Shown here piece after piece: positions 1 through 9,740 of a stretch of DNA of 64,000 nucleotides (positions within the stretch are counted from its first letter, which is position 1; each line of letters starts with the position of its first letter). Below the pieces are notes generated by a model. It searched no databases, was not told the DNA's origin, and saw only the letters and a list, made by a program, of their open reading frames with translations. Made by a program: the position numbers and the translations under genes. Origin of the DNA: Dipteronia dyeriana (taxonomy: Eukaryota > Streptophyta > Magnoliopsida > Sapindales > Sapindaceae); contig CM065297.1 of the NCBI GenBank assembly GCA_032871835.1, positions 66,823,253-66,887,252 on the forward strand, given 5' to 3'.

Positions 1-342
1 TGAAATCTCAATGATTGCGACGTTTTAGAGTCCTGACGGTCTTGGTCAGTTCTTCTCTTTACACGTGTCTTCCACCACTTCTTTTCTCGATACCATTTAT
101 GAGAAACAACCTACGTGTCTCCTCGTACACCGCCTATGTCATCAAACCTGTCTTTGATTTCTTCCCGCTTCTTGAGATCCTAGATTTTAGTGTCAGTCCC
201 TTTAAATGCTCCACTGAACGGGGTTGTTCTGGTTTATTCTCACAAACTCAAACCAGAAATTTTCAACCCAGATTTCCTTGGAAAGAAAACCTCTATTCTC
301 CATCGAAGTTTTTTCAGCAGTTTTCTTTAAAGGTTAGTTTTA
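1..342 (+). other. Leader upstream of the Gypsy-1 antisense gene
   Basis: This pyrimidine-rich sequence lies upstream of the antisense gene. In Gypsy-3 the equivalent space between LTR and antisense start is about 400 bases, so the Gypsy-1 3' LTR probably ends just outside the window. An open frame covers bases 15-374, but its translation resembles nothing I know and I do not call it. Confidence 0.4.
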
Positions 343-1479
343 ATGGATCCATCTTCCCGTCATCGTCTTTTTAATATAGCCTTCGAAGCGCATGAACGTG
401 GAGATTTTCAACTGGTTTCTCGCGTTCATAGACTATTGGGGGAGATCCTTCCTGATGAACCTCCTTTTTTAGATGTTGACGTTTCCGGGCTTTACCCTGA
501 CATCTATTTTAGTTCTAAATCATCTAGTTCTGAATCTATAGTTTCTGATCACAGGGTTCTTCTTCGATCCAGGATGGGAAAACATCAAAGCAAAAGCGAG
601 GTCCATAAGCACAGCTCAGGCAGCGTTCGAATCAAGGAGCAAATTGTTAACGAAAAGGATGTTGAAAAGGAGTTTAGAAGATCTCGTATCCCTTTTTCTA
701 TCGATAGCCCGAGTGTGTATGACGCCGAGCCGAATGTGGTCGGGGAAGATGAGATGGAGAAATATTATGCTCAATTCGATTTGGATGACTCAGTTACAAT
801 GTCTCTTACTGGTGATAGAGCAGCATGGAACCCTCCCCCGGGTATGGTGGTGATTTATGGGTCCATGCTTTGTTGCGGCGTTACTCTTCATCTTCAGCTG
901 TTTATTGCTTGGTTTCTAGCTGAAGCAGGGATCGCTACAGCCCAACTGGCCCAGAATAGCTACAAGATCTTGATGTGCATGTGTCATATGTAAAGCTGGA
1001 TAAACCTGTCACCGCCTTCCCTGAGTGAAATCAGGCACTTCTATACACTAAGGCAATCTGGTCGGACAGAGACGTATTTTCTCATGTCCAATCCGCCAGA
1101 TTGTTGGGTCCTTGAGGTGACAAAAGTGAACCAGGGAGTCGACACATCTGATGATGCCAAAAAAAGAGAGGCTTCGTGTGGGGATTCCCTTCGTCGAACA
1201 AACACTAAAAGAACAATTGGTTTTTTGCTGGAGGGAACTTAGGACTTCAAGTTACTCTTTCGGTCGGGGGGAATCGGACGGTACTAAAGGTTCCTCGCTT
1301 TTTCTATTCCCCTGACAAATGGAACAATAAAAACCTTGAATTCTCTGATGCTGAACTGACAAGACTTGCTCAGGCTGCAATGCGTACTTTGGAAAAAAAG
1401 AGCAGGTCTTATCTTTTTAGCGAGAAGAATATGATAGAGCTTGGCTTCTTTAGCCAGATTTCAGGCTATCGTTGGCGAC

Positions 1480-1546
1480 GTAAGTGGTCTTTACACCATC
1501 TCTTTTTGTTTTTTTATTTTCTGACTTGGTTCTCTTTATCATTAAG
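1480..1546 (+). other. Spliceosomal intron 1 of aORF-1
   Basis: The donor is GTAAGTGG, a T-rich tract follows, and the acceptor is ATTAAG. Removing 67 bases joins an exon ending SGYRWR (plus one base) to LYDSDIVCDVQARQV in the same coding register. Without splicing the upstream frame does not connect to the downstream frame. Splicing itself is inferred. Confidence 0.7.
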
Positions 1547-2340
1547 TGTATGACTCGGACATCGTCTGCGACGTTCAAGCTCGCCAGGTGAAATCGATCC
1601 TTCAGGCGAGCAAAAAAGAAGCTTCTCGTCAAAGCAAGGAAGACATTGCCCCACTTGAATCGAATGAGGAATCTGATGAGGTTGATGAGTAGATCCCTAA
1701 GTATGTCCCGAAAGAGGTCATTTGGTCGACCGTAGGGGAATCTAGTGGTCTCAGTGGCCCTGCCGACCACACTCAGAAATTGCCTGAAGATGGGGGAAGG
1801 TAAAATGATGGTCTTGGTGAGGGGCCCGGTGAGTCAAGCTCCCCGGTTGAGGTTCCTACCGAGCAGTTGAATGATGGGGATGGATATTAAACCTCTAATG
1901 GACAGGCAAACCTCTATCTTGACTTTTTTGGATCCTTCAGAGATGATGGTCAGGATGACCTTTCGATTGATCTCAGCTTCCATCATACTCGGACTAAGAA
2001 ACGGATAGCGACCGACTCTCTTGCTCATCCTCATAAGGTCCCACGGGTAGTTTCATTCATTGAATCAGGTGATAAAGATACCGAGGCTGAGATTCCCCTG
2101 AGCATTCACGTTGAAGCATCAGTAGGGGCGGATACTTCTGATCCGAACATGGGCTCCTTTCCTCATGAGGCTGAAGATGTTAGGGCTAAATCCTTGGGAG
2201 GCCCTTCCTATCCTTCTCAACAGGATATGTTGAGGGTGATGTCATCCAGTCAAGCTTTCATTAGGGATGACCACTTGAGCTGTTTCAGGAATGCTTCTTC
2301 AACGAGTCGTCTTTAGAATATTTTCAACGGCATATCTTAT

Positions 2341-2407
2341 GTAGGTTCTACTCTCAACTTTTTTCAAGTCTTTTGCTTGCTAGATTTTTAATTTAACTTT
2401 CCTATAG
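2341..2407 (+). other. Spliceosomal intron 2 of aORF-1
   Basis: The donor is GTAGGTTC and the acceptor is CCTATAG after a T-rich stretch. Excision puts GISY in frame with IVAKFAELVLAQQ, the start of the coiled coil. It is also exactly 67 bases long. A stop shortly upstream in the same frame makes this one less certain than intron 1. Confidence 0.5.
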
Positions 2408-3261
2408 ATTGTGGCCAAGTTTGCTGAGTTGGTTCTGGCACAACAACATCAACCCGATCGAATAAGGCGTCTTGAAGCTCAACTGAAGGAGAGTGAGGAT
2501 AACCGTGCTCGGGTCGAATCGGCTTATCAGATGAATGTGAGCTCTGCCCAGATATTTACAGACCAATGTTATCTAAGTAGGTGGAAGCCGAGGAAAAAGC
2601 TTCTTTCAAAGAGGAGAAGGCTACGTCGTTTCAAAACTTACTGTCTGTTGCTCAGGAATCGATGCTAAAAGTCGAACAGGAAGCGGAGTAGTCCAAGTCG
2701 TCCTATGAGCAGAATATCGAAGACTTGGAATGCCAAGCTTTGACGGTCGAGTCCCTATCAAAGGAGGCCAAGCTGGAACATGAGATCGAAGGGGTCAATC
2801 ATTTCAAAAGGTCCCTAGCTTATGACGTCCTTCTCCTTCGGGAATTTCAGCGAGGGTTAGTTTCAGCTGGCGCATTTTTTAAAGTCAAGAATCGGGAAAC
2901 TAATAAAGCCCTAACCAACTGGGAGCTATCGATCAAGAACCATGTGGACCTGTCCCTGGAATCTCTTCGGACTCAGATGAAAGAGTGAGAGCTTACTGCC
3001 GCAGCCGAGGTAAAGAGCCCATCATATGCATTTGGAGGTTTCATCAGAGCATTCTCTCTCGGCCTTCTATGCTAGTCAGGAATACGGCTTAGAAGGTTCG
3101 TCGCCTGATGTCGACCCAATCCCTGGAGTAGATTAGAGCGAGCGGATGGATGATTCGATCGACACAATTGTTGACCTTCAAATGAAAGTCTCCTCCGTGA
3201 GTATGAAATGGAGCATGACCCGAGCATCGACAAGAGTTCCAAATCCTCTTCCCAGCCTTAG

Positions 3262-4237
3262 TCATTTTTTGAAAATATTTTCTACCTTTGTAAAGATTTT
3301 TATCAATGAAGTTTCATATTCTTTACGTGAAGTTTCATTTGTGAAATGTTTAATTCAGAAAACCAAGTGGTTTACTCCAGTCGACTTATTGCTCAAGAAT
3401 TTTCACCGAGTACCGAGTACCGAGTATCTTATCTAACTTTGTTTTATTATATGGAGTTGCTTCTAATGCCAAGTATCCTATTGAACTGGCTAACACAATC
3501 TGTCAAATCTTGTTCAACTGGCCAATGCAATTTCTTTGTGCCAAGTATCTTATTAAACTGGCTAATGCAATTTCTCTGTGCCATGTATCTTATTAAATTG
3601 GCTAATTTTGTTCGAGTAACTTCTCCGAGTATCTTATTAAATTTGGTTTTGTTACCCGGAGCTATTTTTAACGTTAAGTATCTTATTAAACTGGCTTATA
3701 TTAACCGAGCCATCTTGAAACAAGCGAGTAGATTTACTCGTATTTCATACTCGGTTTTTACCCAAAGATTACATCAAGGCTCACCATGATCATATATTCG
3801 AGTCCTCGCACAAGTTACCAAGGATGTCTCCCTAGTTTTTTCTGTGTAAGGGTTTGTCAAATCGTTAAGCTTTTGAACTGCTTTAACACAACTGCACATT
3901 TCACCAGGATTTTTCCCGACAGCGTCCCTAACCGTTTTCCAGAATCTAGTACATCGGGTTTGCCTTTTTGCTATGGTCGATTGACCTTGCTCGGCTGGCG
4001 TGCTCCTTCGAGCTGCTCCGCTCATTCGGGAATTCTACCAAATTAATGGTCCCGAGCATTATGTTTGCATGTTCTTATTATCATGCTCGTCTTACATATG
4101 TTCTTATTATCACATGCTTTATATTTCAGAAATCCCGAGTTCGATTTTTATTTAACAGTAAAACCAACAATGATCTAAATTTCAAAGCTGATAATTGACC
4201 TGGCTAAAATTGTCCTAACTAAAAAGGAAACAAAATT
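3262..4237. repeat. Spacer between convergent pol and aORF-1, with degenerate short repeats
   Basis: This is the shared 3' region of two convergent genes. Between about 3420 and 3700 the phrase AGTATCTTATTAAACTGGCT recurs about six times (near 3421, 3472, 3543, 3585, 3630 and 3678) with irregular spacing of roughly 40-70 bases. The remainder has no convincing coding potential on either strand. Confidence 0.6.
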
Positions 4238-5345
4238 TTAAGGATAAAAAATCTTCAAATATTGGGCGTTGCATGGTCGGGGTAAGACCCCTCCATCTGG
4301 TCTTGCAATCCAATATGCTCCATGACCAGCTACTCTTTTAATCTTGTACGGGCCTTCCCACTTGTCAGCCAATGAAACTGTAACTTTCTAAGTACCAGGT
4401 CTCCTAGTTGGAATTTCCTGACTCGAAAATGAGAATTGTAGTGGCGAGCTACTCTTTGTTGATATGCCATATTTCATATTTGGGACTTCTCCCTTTTCTC
4501 TTCTAGCTCATCTAGACTTTGTAACAGCATATCAACATTCTGGTCTTCATTATATAGCCTGACCCTGGGTGATACATATGATGTTTCGATGGGGATAACA
4601 ACTTCTATTCCAACGCTAAAGTGAATAGAGTCTCTCCTGTTGAAGTTCTTGTTGTCGTCCGATATGCCCATAATAGCTCGGGAAGTTTTTGAACCCAACT
4701 TCCTTTCTTGGCATCTAGCTTTGCTTTGAGTGTATGCTTGATGATTTTGTTTACTGCTTCAGCTTGCCCATTTGTTTAATGGTGGGCAGATGTGGCGTAG
4801 TAATTGGCAATTTGGTACTCTTTGCACAGCTGTCTGAATTTCAGATTATCGAACTGGGTGCCGTTGTCAGTGATGATAGTGTTTGGGACTCCAAACCTGT
4901 AGAGTATATTTTTCTTCACTAAAATTGTGGTATTTGCTTATGTGATATTCACTAATGCTTCAGCTTCTGCCCACTTCATGAAATAGTCAACAACTACTAT
5001 TGCATGCTTCGCTCCACCCCTGTCCCTGCTGGCATTGGGCCAATTAAGTCCAAGCCCCACATGGTAAATGGCCATGACGACGTAAGGTTTCTAAGTTGTT
5101 CAGGGGGTTATCGAATATCGTTAGTAATCATTTGGCATGCATTGCAGCTTTCCGAACATCGCTGTGCATCTGAGAATAAAATGGGCCAATAATAACCTTG
5201 TCTAAGTACCTTGTGTGCTAAGTTTTTACCCCCTGTATGGTTTCTACATACTCCACCATGGATTTCCTGTAGTATCAGATACACATCTTTGGAGTGTTCG
5301 GGAAAACCCCCTTCTGTACAGTTCTCCTCCAATCAAGGTGTATCT
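4238..5345 (-). pseudogene. Gypsy-1 integrase (decayed)
   Basis: The N-terminal zinc-binding region reads HGGVCRNHTGGKNLAHKVL, then YYWPILFSDAQRC and CNACQ, matching the H-H-C-C pattern. The core keeps YFMKWAEAEAL, IITDNGTQFDN (second Asp) and TNGQAEAVNKIIKHTLK (Glu), then LLWAYRTT. The C-terminal end reads WEGPYKIKRVAGHGAYWIA and terminates LKIFYP with TAA at 4240-4238, typical of Tat pol ends. Stops and frameshifts interrupt the core, so it cannot make active integrase. Confidence 0.88.
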
Positions 5346-5543
5346 TGCTGACCGATACCTGATACGTTTAACTTGTAGGGGATCTTCCGAGAGTATGCCT
5401 TCTTCCAGGAACCTTTTTAGCTGAGTCATCCAACCGTCTGATGGTGTTCGGATTTCTAAGATTTCAAAGTTTTTTGGCTCAGTTGTGCTTGGTTTGAGGA
5501 GATGTGCGATCGGAATAGTTTTTGGCTTGATTGTGGTTGTTGC

Positions 5544-5939
5544 TGATGCTAACTTGGACAAAGCATCTGCCTTTTCATTCTCCTCCCTAGGGATCGGGGC
5601 AATCTTATATTCTTTGAATTTCTGAAGGAGTTGTTTTGCTATGTCACGATAAGCTATCATACCTTCATCTCTAGCATGGTATTCGTTCAGGACTTGGTTG
5701 ACGACTACTTGTGAGTCGCTAAATATCTCGACCTCATCTTCTCCGAGGGCTATGTAGACTCTGAGTCCAGCTAGTAGCGCCTCGTAATCGGCTTGATTAT
5801 TTGTTGCCTTGAAGTTGAATCTTATGGCACACTTGACATCATCTATTTTCGGGGTGCATACTACGATCCCTGTCCCGCTGCGGTGATTGTTTAAAGAGCT
5901 ATCAACATATAATTTCCATGAGAAATGCTTGCCCAACAT
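5544..5939 (-). pseudogene. Gypsy-1 second, archaeal-type RNase H domain
   Basis: This uninterrupted stretch lies between the RT-linked RNase H and the integrase. Counting from the Met at 5939, the acidic residues expected of RNase HI are present: D13 in YVDSS, E53 in ADYEALLAGL, D75 in FSDSQVVV and D125 in EKADALSKL. A dual RNase H arrangement is established for the Tat lineage. The domain looks catalytically complete even though the rest of pol is broken. Confidence 0.85.
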
Positions 5940-7124
5940 ATTTTTTGCTTCGAAGTTTGGTTATGTGAATTCTGCTATGAAATCTACCACTGCTTGGCCT
6001 TTAAGGGATGTCTTGGGGACGTACTGGATATCGAATTTGCTTAGCTCGATTGCTCATTTGGTTAGTCTCCCTAAAATTTCTGGCTTCTGTAAAATTTGCT
6101 TAAATGGGCAGTCGGTGAGAACTTGGATTGTATAAGCCTGAAAATATGGCCTCAGTTTCCTTGCTACTGAAACCAATGCTAGGGCCATTTTTTCTGTCTG
6201 TGAATACCTGGTTTCAGCTGGAAGAAGTGCCTTGCTAGTATAGTATACTGGCATCTGTACTCCATCTTCTGTTCTTACTAAAACTAAGCTTGCTGCTAAT
6301 TCTGTAATTTATAAGTACAAGTGGAGTATCTCTCCCATTTTTGGTTTCGAAAGGATGGGAGCTTGTCCTAGGTACTTCTTGATTTTTAAGAACACCTGCT
6401 TGCATTCTTCGTTCCATTCGAGTCCTTTTTCTTTTTTAAATTACTTTAAAAAAAAAAGAGCACATTTGTCAGTGGCCTTTAAAATAAATCTGCCCAAGGA
6501 AGCTAAGCATCATGTTAAGCGCTGCACTTCTTTTAACGTCCTTAATGAGGTTATTTTTTGTTTGGCTTGGATCTTATCAGGGTTTACTTTGGTTCCCCTC
6601 TGGTGAACTTGGAAACCCAGGAACCTTTCTGAAGGAACTATAAATAGGCACATGTTCGGATTCAACTTCATTTATATCTCCTCAAGACATCAAATGTCTC
6701 CTGCAGGTCTGAGGTATGCCTACCTGCCGAAATGCTCTTGGTTAACATGTCGTCTATGTAAACTTCCATGTTTCTTCCTATTTGGCATGCAAGGATTCTG
6801 TTGACCAGCCTTTGGTATGTTGCTTCTGCATTCTTTAGCCCAAAGGGCATTACTGTGTAACAGTATAAGCCCTGATCAGTTGTGAACGTCTTTTTTTCCT
6901 CATCCGTCTTATTCATCCGGATTTGGTTATATCCTGAGTAGACGTCCATGAAAATTAGTAATTCATGGCCTGATGTGGCATCAACCAGTTGGTCTATCCT
7001 TGGCAGTGGAAAACTGTCTTTTGGGCACGCTTTATTCAAGTCTGTGAAATCTATGCATATTCTCCACTGACCGTTTTTCTTCTGGACGAGGACCACATTA
7101 GCTACCCATTGGTTTCGACTGGAA
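5940..7124 (-). pseudogene. Gypsy-1 reverse transcriptase and RT-linked RNase H, N-terminus missing
   Basis: RT begins abruptly at NQWVANVVLVQKKNGQWRI and continues through DFTDLNKACPKDSFPLPRID, MDVYSGYNQI, VMPFGLKNAEATYQRLVNR and the catalytic YIDDM motif. After a frameshift it goes on to the RNase H-like part (VYYTSKALLPAETRYSQTEK, then LGRLTKWAIELSKFDIQY). The region expected upstream, the protease and the first part of RT, is absent, so gag-tail sequence is joined directly to RT. Confidence 0.9.
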
Positions 7125-8818
7125 CTATGATCGACCCTAGTCTCTTTCTTTGTTTCTGACCTCTCATCTTTTTTCACGATTATAACTTGTAAGTGTCCTT
7201 CCCGAATGAGGGTCTCTATGTAGTCTCTAAGCTAGTAACAATTGGAAGTCTTATGACCGGTTTCCTTGTGGAATCTGCAGTACTTTGTTTTATCTTGTGG
7301 GGCAAACTGAGACTATCGGCGTTACTCTTTTACCAGATTCTTCTCTTCCAATATGGCTAGGATTTCTTCCTGTTTTTTTTGGAGAGGGTGTAGTTTGTGT
7401 ATTTTCCTTTGAATTTCTCCGTGGTCTGGTCGACATTACGCCTGTTTCCTCCATCCTTGCTTCTTTCTTTGCTGTTTCCTTTTTGTTTTCCTTTTCGGTT
7501 CTGTACCTTTGACTCAGCATCTTTTTGTTCGGGTTTCCTACCATGCATGTAGCATCTCCCGTGGCTAACTTCTCTTCTTCGGCTAGTGCATATCCTCCCG
7601 CCATGTCCATTATATTTACATATCTGGTTAGACGGACCCTTCTTTGGTCAATAGATAGCCGACCATTCTGTAAGTTGTTTATGAATGCAGCAATTATTGC
7701 TTCATCATTTGCACTATCGATTTTTGATACCTCATGACCGAATCTCCCTAGGTATTTTTTTAACAACACATCTTTCTCTTGTTTTAGCTGAGAAAGGTAA
7801 GCCACTGATTTTTTCCTATGTACGTTGCCCATAAATTGTCTTGAGAAACTTCTGCTTAATTTACCAAAACTTTCGATGCTTGCTGGGGGCAATCTTCCAA
7901 ACCATCTTGAGCATATGTCTCCTAGAGTCTGTGGAAAGTTGAGACATAGTAAAAGGTCACTGTGGGCATACTGAGCTATAGTGCTTTTATATCGTCTGAA
8001 GTGTTCTTTCAGATCTGTATCCTTCTTGAATTGTTCTACGTGTGGCATCCTGAATCTTTCTGAAAATGGGGTTCGCAGGATGTCTCTAGTGAATGGACTA
8101 TCAGAATCGTCATCGGATAAGTCGTTGTACCCGTATTTTCTAACCAGTGCGACCATTTGATACCTATTGCTTTCAGCTTCTCGGGTCAGGCTCTGAATTA
8201 TAACATCTCTATCTCCCACCGGATCTCCATGATGGTTAAACCGTCGAGTGACAGTCATGCCTTTTTCCAGCTCCTCTTCACTTCATTACTGAGTCTCACA
8301 GGTTGATCCTTGCAGGCCTATGGTTCCGTGACTATGCTTGCGATGGTGCCGATCACTATCCTCTGATGACGACGATCGATCCCTGTGTCGGTCATACTTA
8401 CGGTGTCTATCATAGGCTATCTGACCATGGCTCTGCCTTTGGCTTGGTTGTTCCTTTTCGGGTGTTTCATGTCCAGCTTGATTAATTGGAACGAAGTTCC
8501 TACCATCTTCTGGTGCATCTGGTTCTGGCCCAACTATAACCGGATGAAGCCTTGTAAGTGAGGGATTAGGAGGTTGTGTCTCTTCTGCAGCTAGCAGATC
8601 AACTCCTTTCTTTACCGCGTCCGTTACCAGCTGTTGTAGTGCCTCACGGAAAAGTCGTTGCATGTCTTTACTTGTTGGGGGGTTTATTGGATCACTGCTA
8701 GAGGTGCTGGTTGGTTCTCGGTGGTTGTGGCGAGATCTCGTGAACTACTGCCAATATGAACATTATCTAGAGAATTTTGGATATCCCCAAAGTTGTTTCC
8801 GTTTCCAGTTCCCGCCAT
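7125..8818 (-). pseudogene. Gypsy-1 gag with frameshifts
   Basis: The start ATG at 8818-8816 lies 45 bases inside the 5' LTR and encodes MAGTGNGNNFGDIQ. A frameshift leads to MQRLFREALQQLVTDAV, then an Arg/Ser/His-rich linker (YDRHRDRSSSSEDSD). The core at about 7970-7700 matches the Retrotrans_gag family: NFPQTLGDICSRWFGRLPP, SIESFGKLSRSFSRQF, then YLSQLKQEKDVLLKKYLGRF. A zinc-finger-like tail, YCRFHKETGHKTSNCY followed by LRDYIETLIREGHL, is typical of Tat gag ends. The gene then runs into RT without protease. Confidence 0.88.
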
Positions 8819-8844
8819 TACTTTTAATCAAATCGGAGGTTAGA

Positions 8845-8861
8845 CCCTCCTTCTAGCGCCA
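8845..8861 (-). other. Primer binding site of Gypsy-1
   Basis: Read on the minus strand, TGGCGCTAGAAGGAGGG lies two bases after the LTR end ...CAACA. Position and the TGGCGC start fit Tat primer sites. The priming tRNA was not identified. Confidence 0.7.
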
Positions 8862-9127
8862 ATTGTTGACGTCGATTTCTCGATGTGTGAGAAAGTCAAC
8901 AAGATTGGATATTAGGTGTGACCTCAAAGAGAAAGAGAATGAGAATACTAATTGAAACTATTAGACACAATTTTTACGTGGTAAAACTCCAGTGATCAGA
9001 GAAATGTCCACGAATGGTTAAATAAACAACCGAGTCAAAATCCACTATTGAAATAAAGATTTACAACTCTCGATCTCTCTTTTTTATCTTTGTGCTCTTC
9101 TTTATATTCTTATGACGAGATTATGGG

Positions 9128-9137
9128 TCTATTTATA
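9128..9137 (-). promoter_or_regulatory. TATA box of the Gypsy-1 LTR
   Basis: On the minus strand TATAAATAGA lies inside the LTR about 265 bases before its end, and transcription towards gag would start some 30 bases downstream. A near-perfect plant TATA box in the expected place. Confidence 0.65.
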
Positions 9138-9488
9138 TGTACATAGAACTCTAATCCTTTTTGTACAAGCAATGAAAGTTTTTTGTGTTTAATTACAATT
9201 GGTTACTTGTTGGAGTAGTCTTTATCTTCTTTCCTATTTCGGAAGATTTGTATGGAGATTGAATGGGACTCTAGTAATATAATCCATTAAGGACTTATTT
9301 CCTTACAAATGCGTAGTCTTCTTGAAGTAATAAAGTTGTTGCCTGATCTGGAACCTTTTTCCTGTTTCGTATTTTATTCTTCTTTGAATTCTTCTTCGAC
9401 GTGGATATCTTTACGTATTCTAATATGACTCTGGGTTCGTATACGAGTTATGTACTGGACTTCTTTATTCAGATTTCTTTATATTTTT

Positions 9489-9580
9489 CCCGAGTAGAAC
9501 ATGAAATCAGTTGATCCCCGAGTAGAACATAACGTCAGCTGATCCCGAGTAGAACATGATGTCAGCTGATCTCGAGCAGG
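9489..9580 (-). repeat. U3 tandem repeats, period 27-28
   Basis: CCCGAGTAGAACATGA begins units at 9489, 9517 and 9544 with a partial fourth (CTCGAGCAGG) at about 9571. In transcription orientation the array lies some 350-450 bases upstream of the TATA box, where LTR enhancers commonly sit. Confidence 0.7.
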
Positions 9581-9740
9581 TCTTGCTCAGTACTTGCATT
9601 TATACTTACTCGGGTTCCTATTCTTTGGTGATCTTGCTGGATATTTTCTGAATGCCTGTCCGGATATCTATCTAGCAATCTTATCCACTTTGTCAATGAC
9701 GTGTACATCTGATAAAATTTACATATGACAATTAGAAACA

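Larger units (their letters stand above)
343..3261 (+). pseudogene. Antisense gene (aORF-1) of Gypsy-1, putative gypsy-type transposon domain, with two introns
   Basis: The gene starts at ATG 343 and runs against gag-pol. Its N-terminal part has a segment (GVTLHLQLFIAWFLAEAGIA, about residues 180-200) like the hydrophobic core of the plant 'putative gypsy type transposon' domain (PF04195 family). A middle block reads FSDAELTRLAQ and then SEKNMIELGFF. It continues across a 67-base GT-AG intron into YDSDIVCDVQARQVKSILQA. An acidic linker follows, then a second 67-base intron and a long coiled coil (AELVLAQQHQPDRIRRLEAQ onward). The likely end is a TAG at 3259-3261. Several frameshifts and stops (for example TAG near 1690) break it. 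The function of this family is unknown. Homologues occur here in Gypsy-2 and Gypsy-3. Confidence 0.8.
1..9740 (-). mobile_element. Gypsy-1, Ty3/gypsy Tat-type LTR retrotransposon, 3' LTR outside the window
   Basis: The minus strand reads LTR, primer site, gag, RT, RNase H, a second RNase H and integrase, which is the gypsy order. The extra archaeal-type RNase H after the RT-linked one is the known mark of the Tat lineage. A long gene on the opposite strand lies between pol and the missing 3' LTR, as in RIRE2- or Retand-like elements. The 5' LTR is at 8864-9740. The 3' LTR must lie left of base 1, so neither full length nor target duplication can be checked. Protease and the start of RT are missing and all frames are interrupted, so it is dead. 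Confidence 0.93.
8864..9740 (-). repeat. 5' LTR of Gypsy-1
   Basis: The minus-strand sequence starts TGTTTCTAATTG and ends GACGTCAACA, with TGTT/AACA inverted ends and the primer site directly after. It is 877 bases long. No second copy lies in the window, so the outer end at 9740 rests on the terminal motif and is less certain than the inner end. Confidence 0.75.

Noticed and set aside
343..3261. Reading aORF-1 as a DNA-transposon transposase
   Set aside because: The Pfam-style label 'putative gypsy type transposon' is historical. There is no catalytic motif or terminal inverted repeat, and the gene is in the known antisense position of Tat elements.
3346..3789. 147-codon plus-strand open frame after aORF-1
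   Set aside because: Its repeated ILLNW-type peptides come from the AGTATCTTATTAAACTGGCT repeats, not from a gene.
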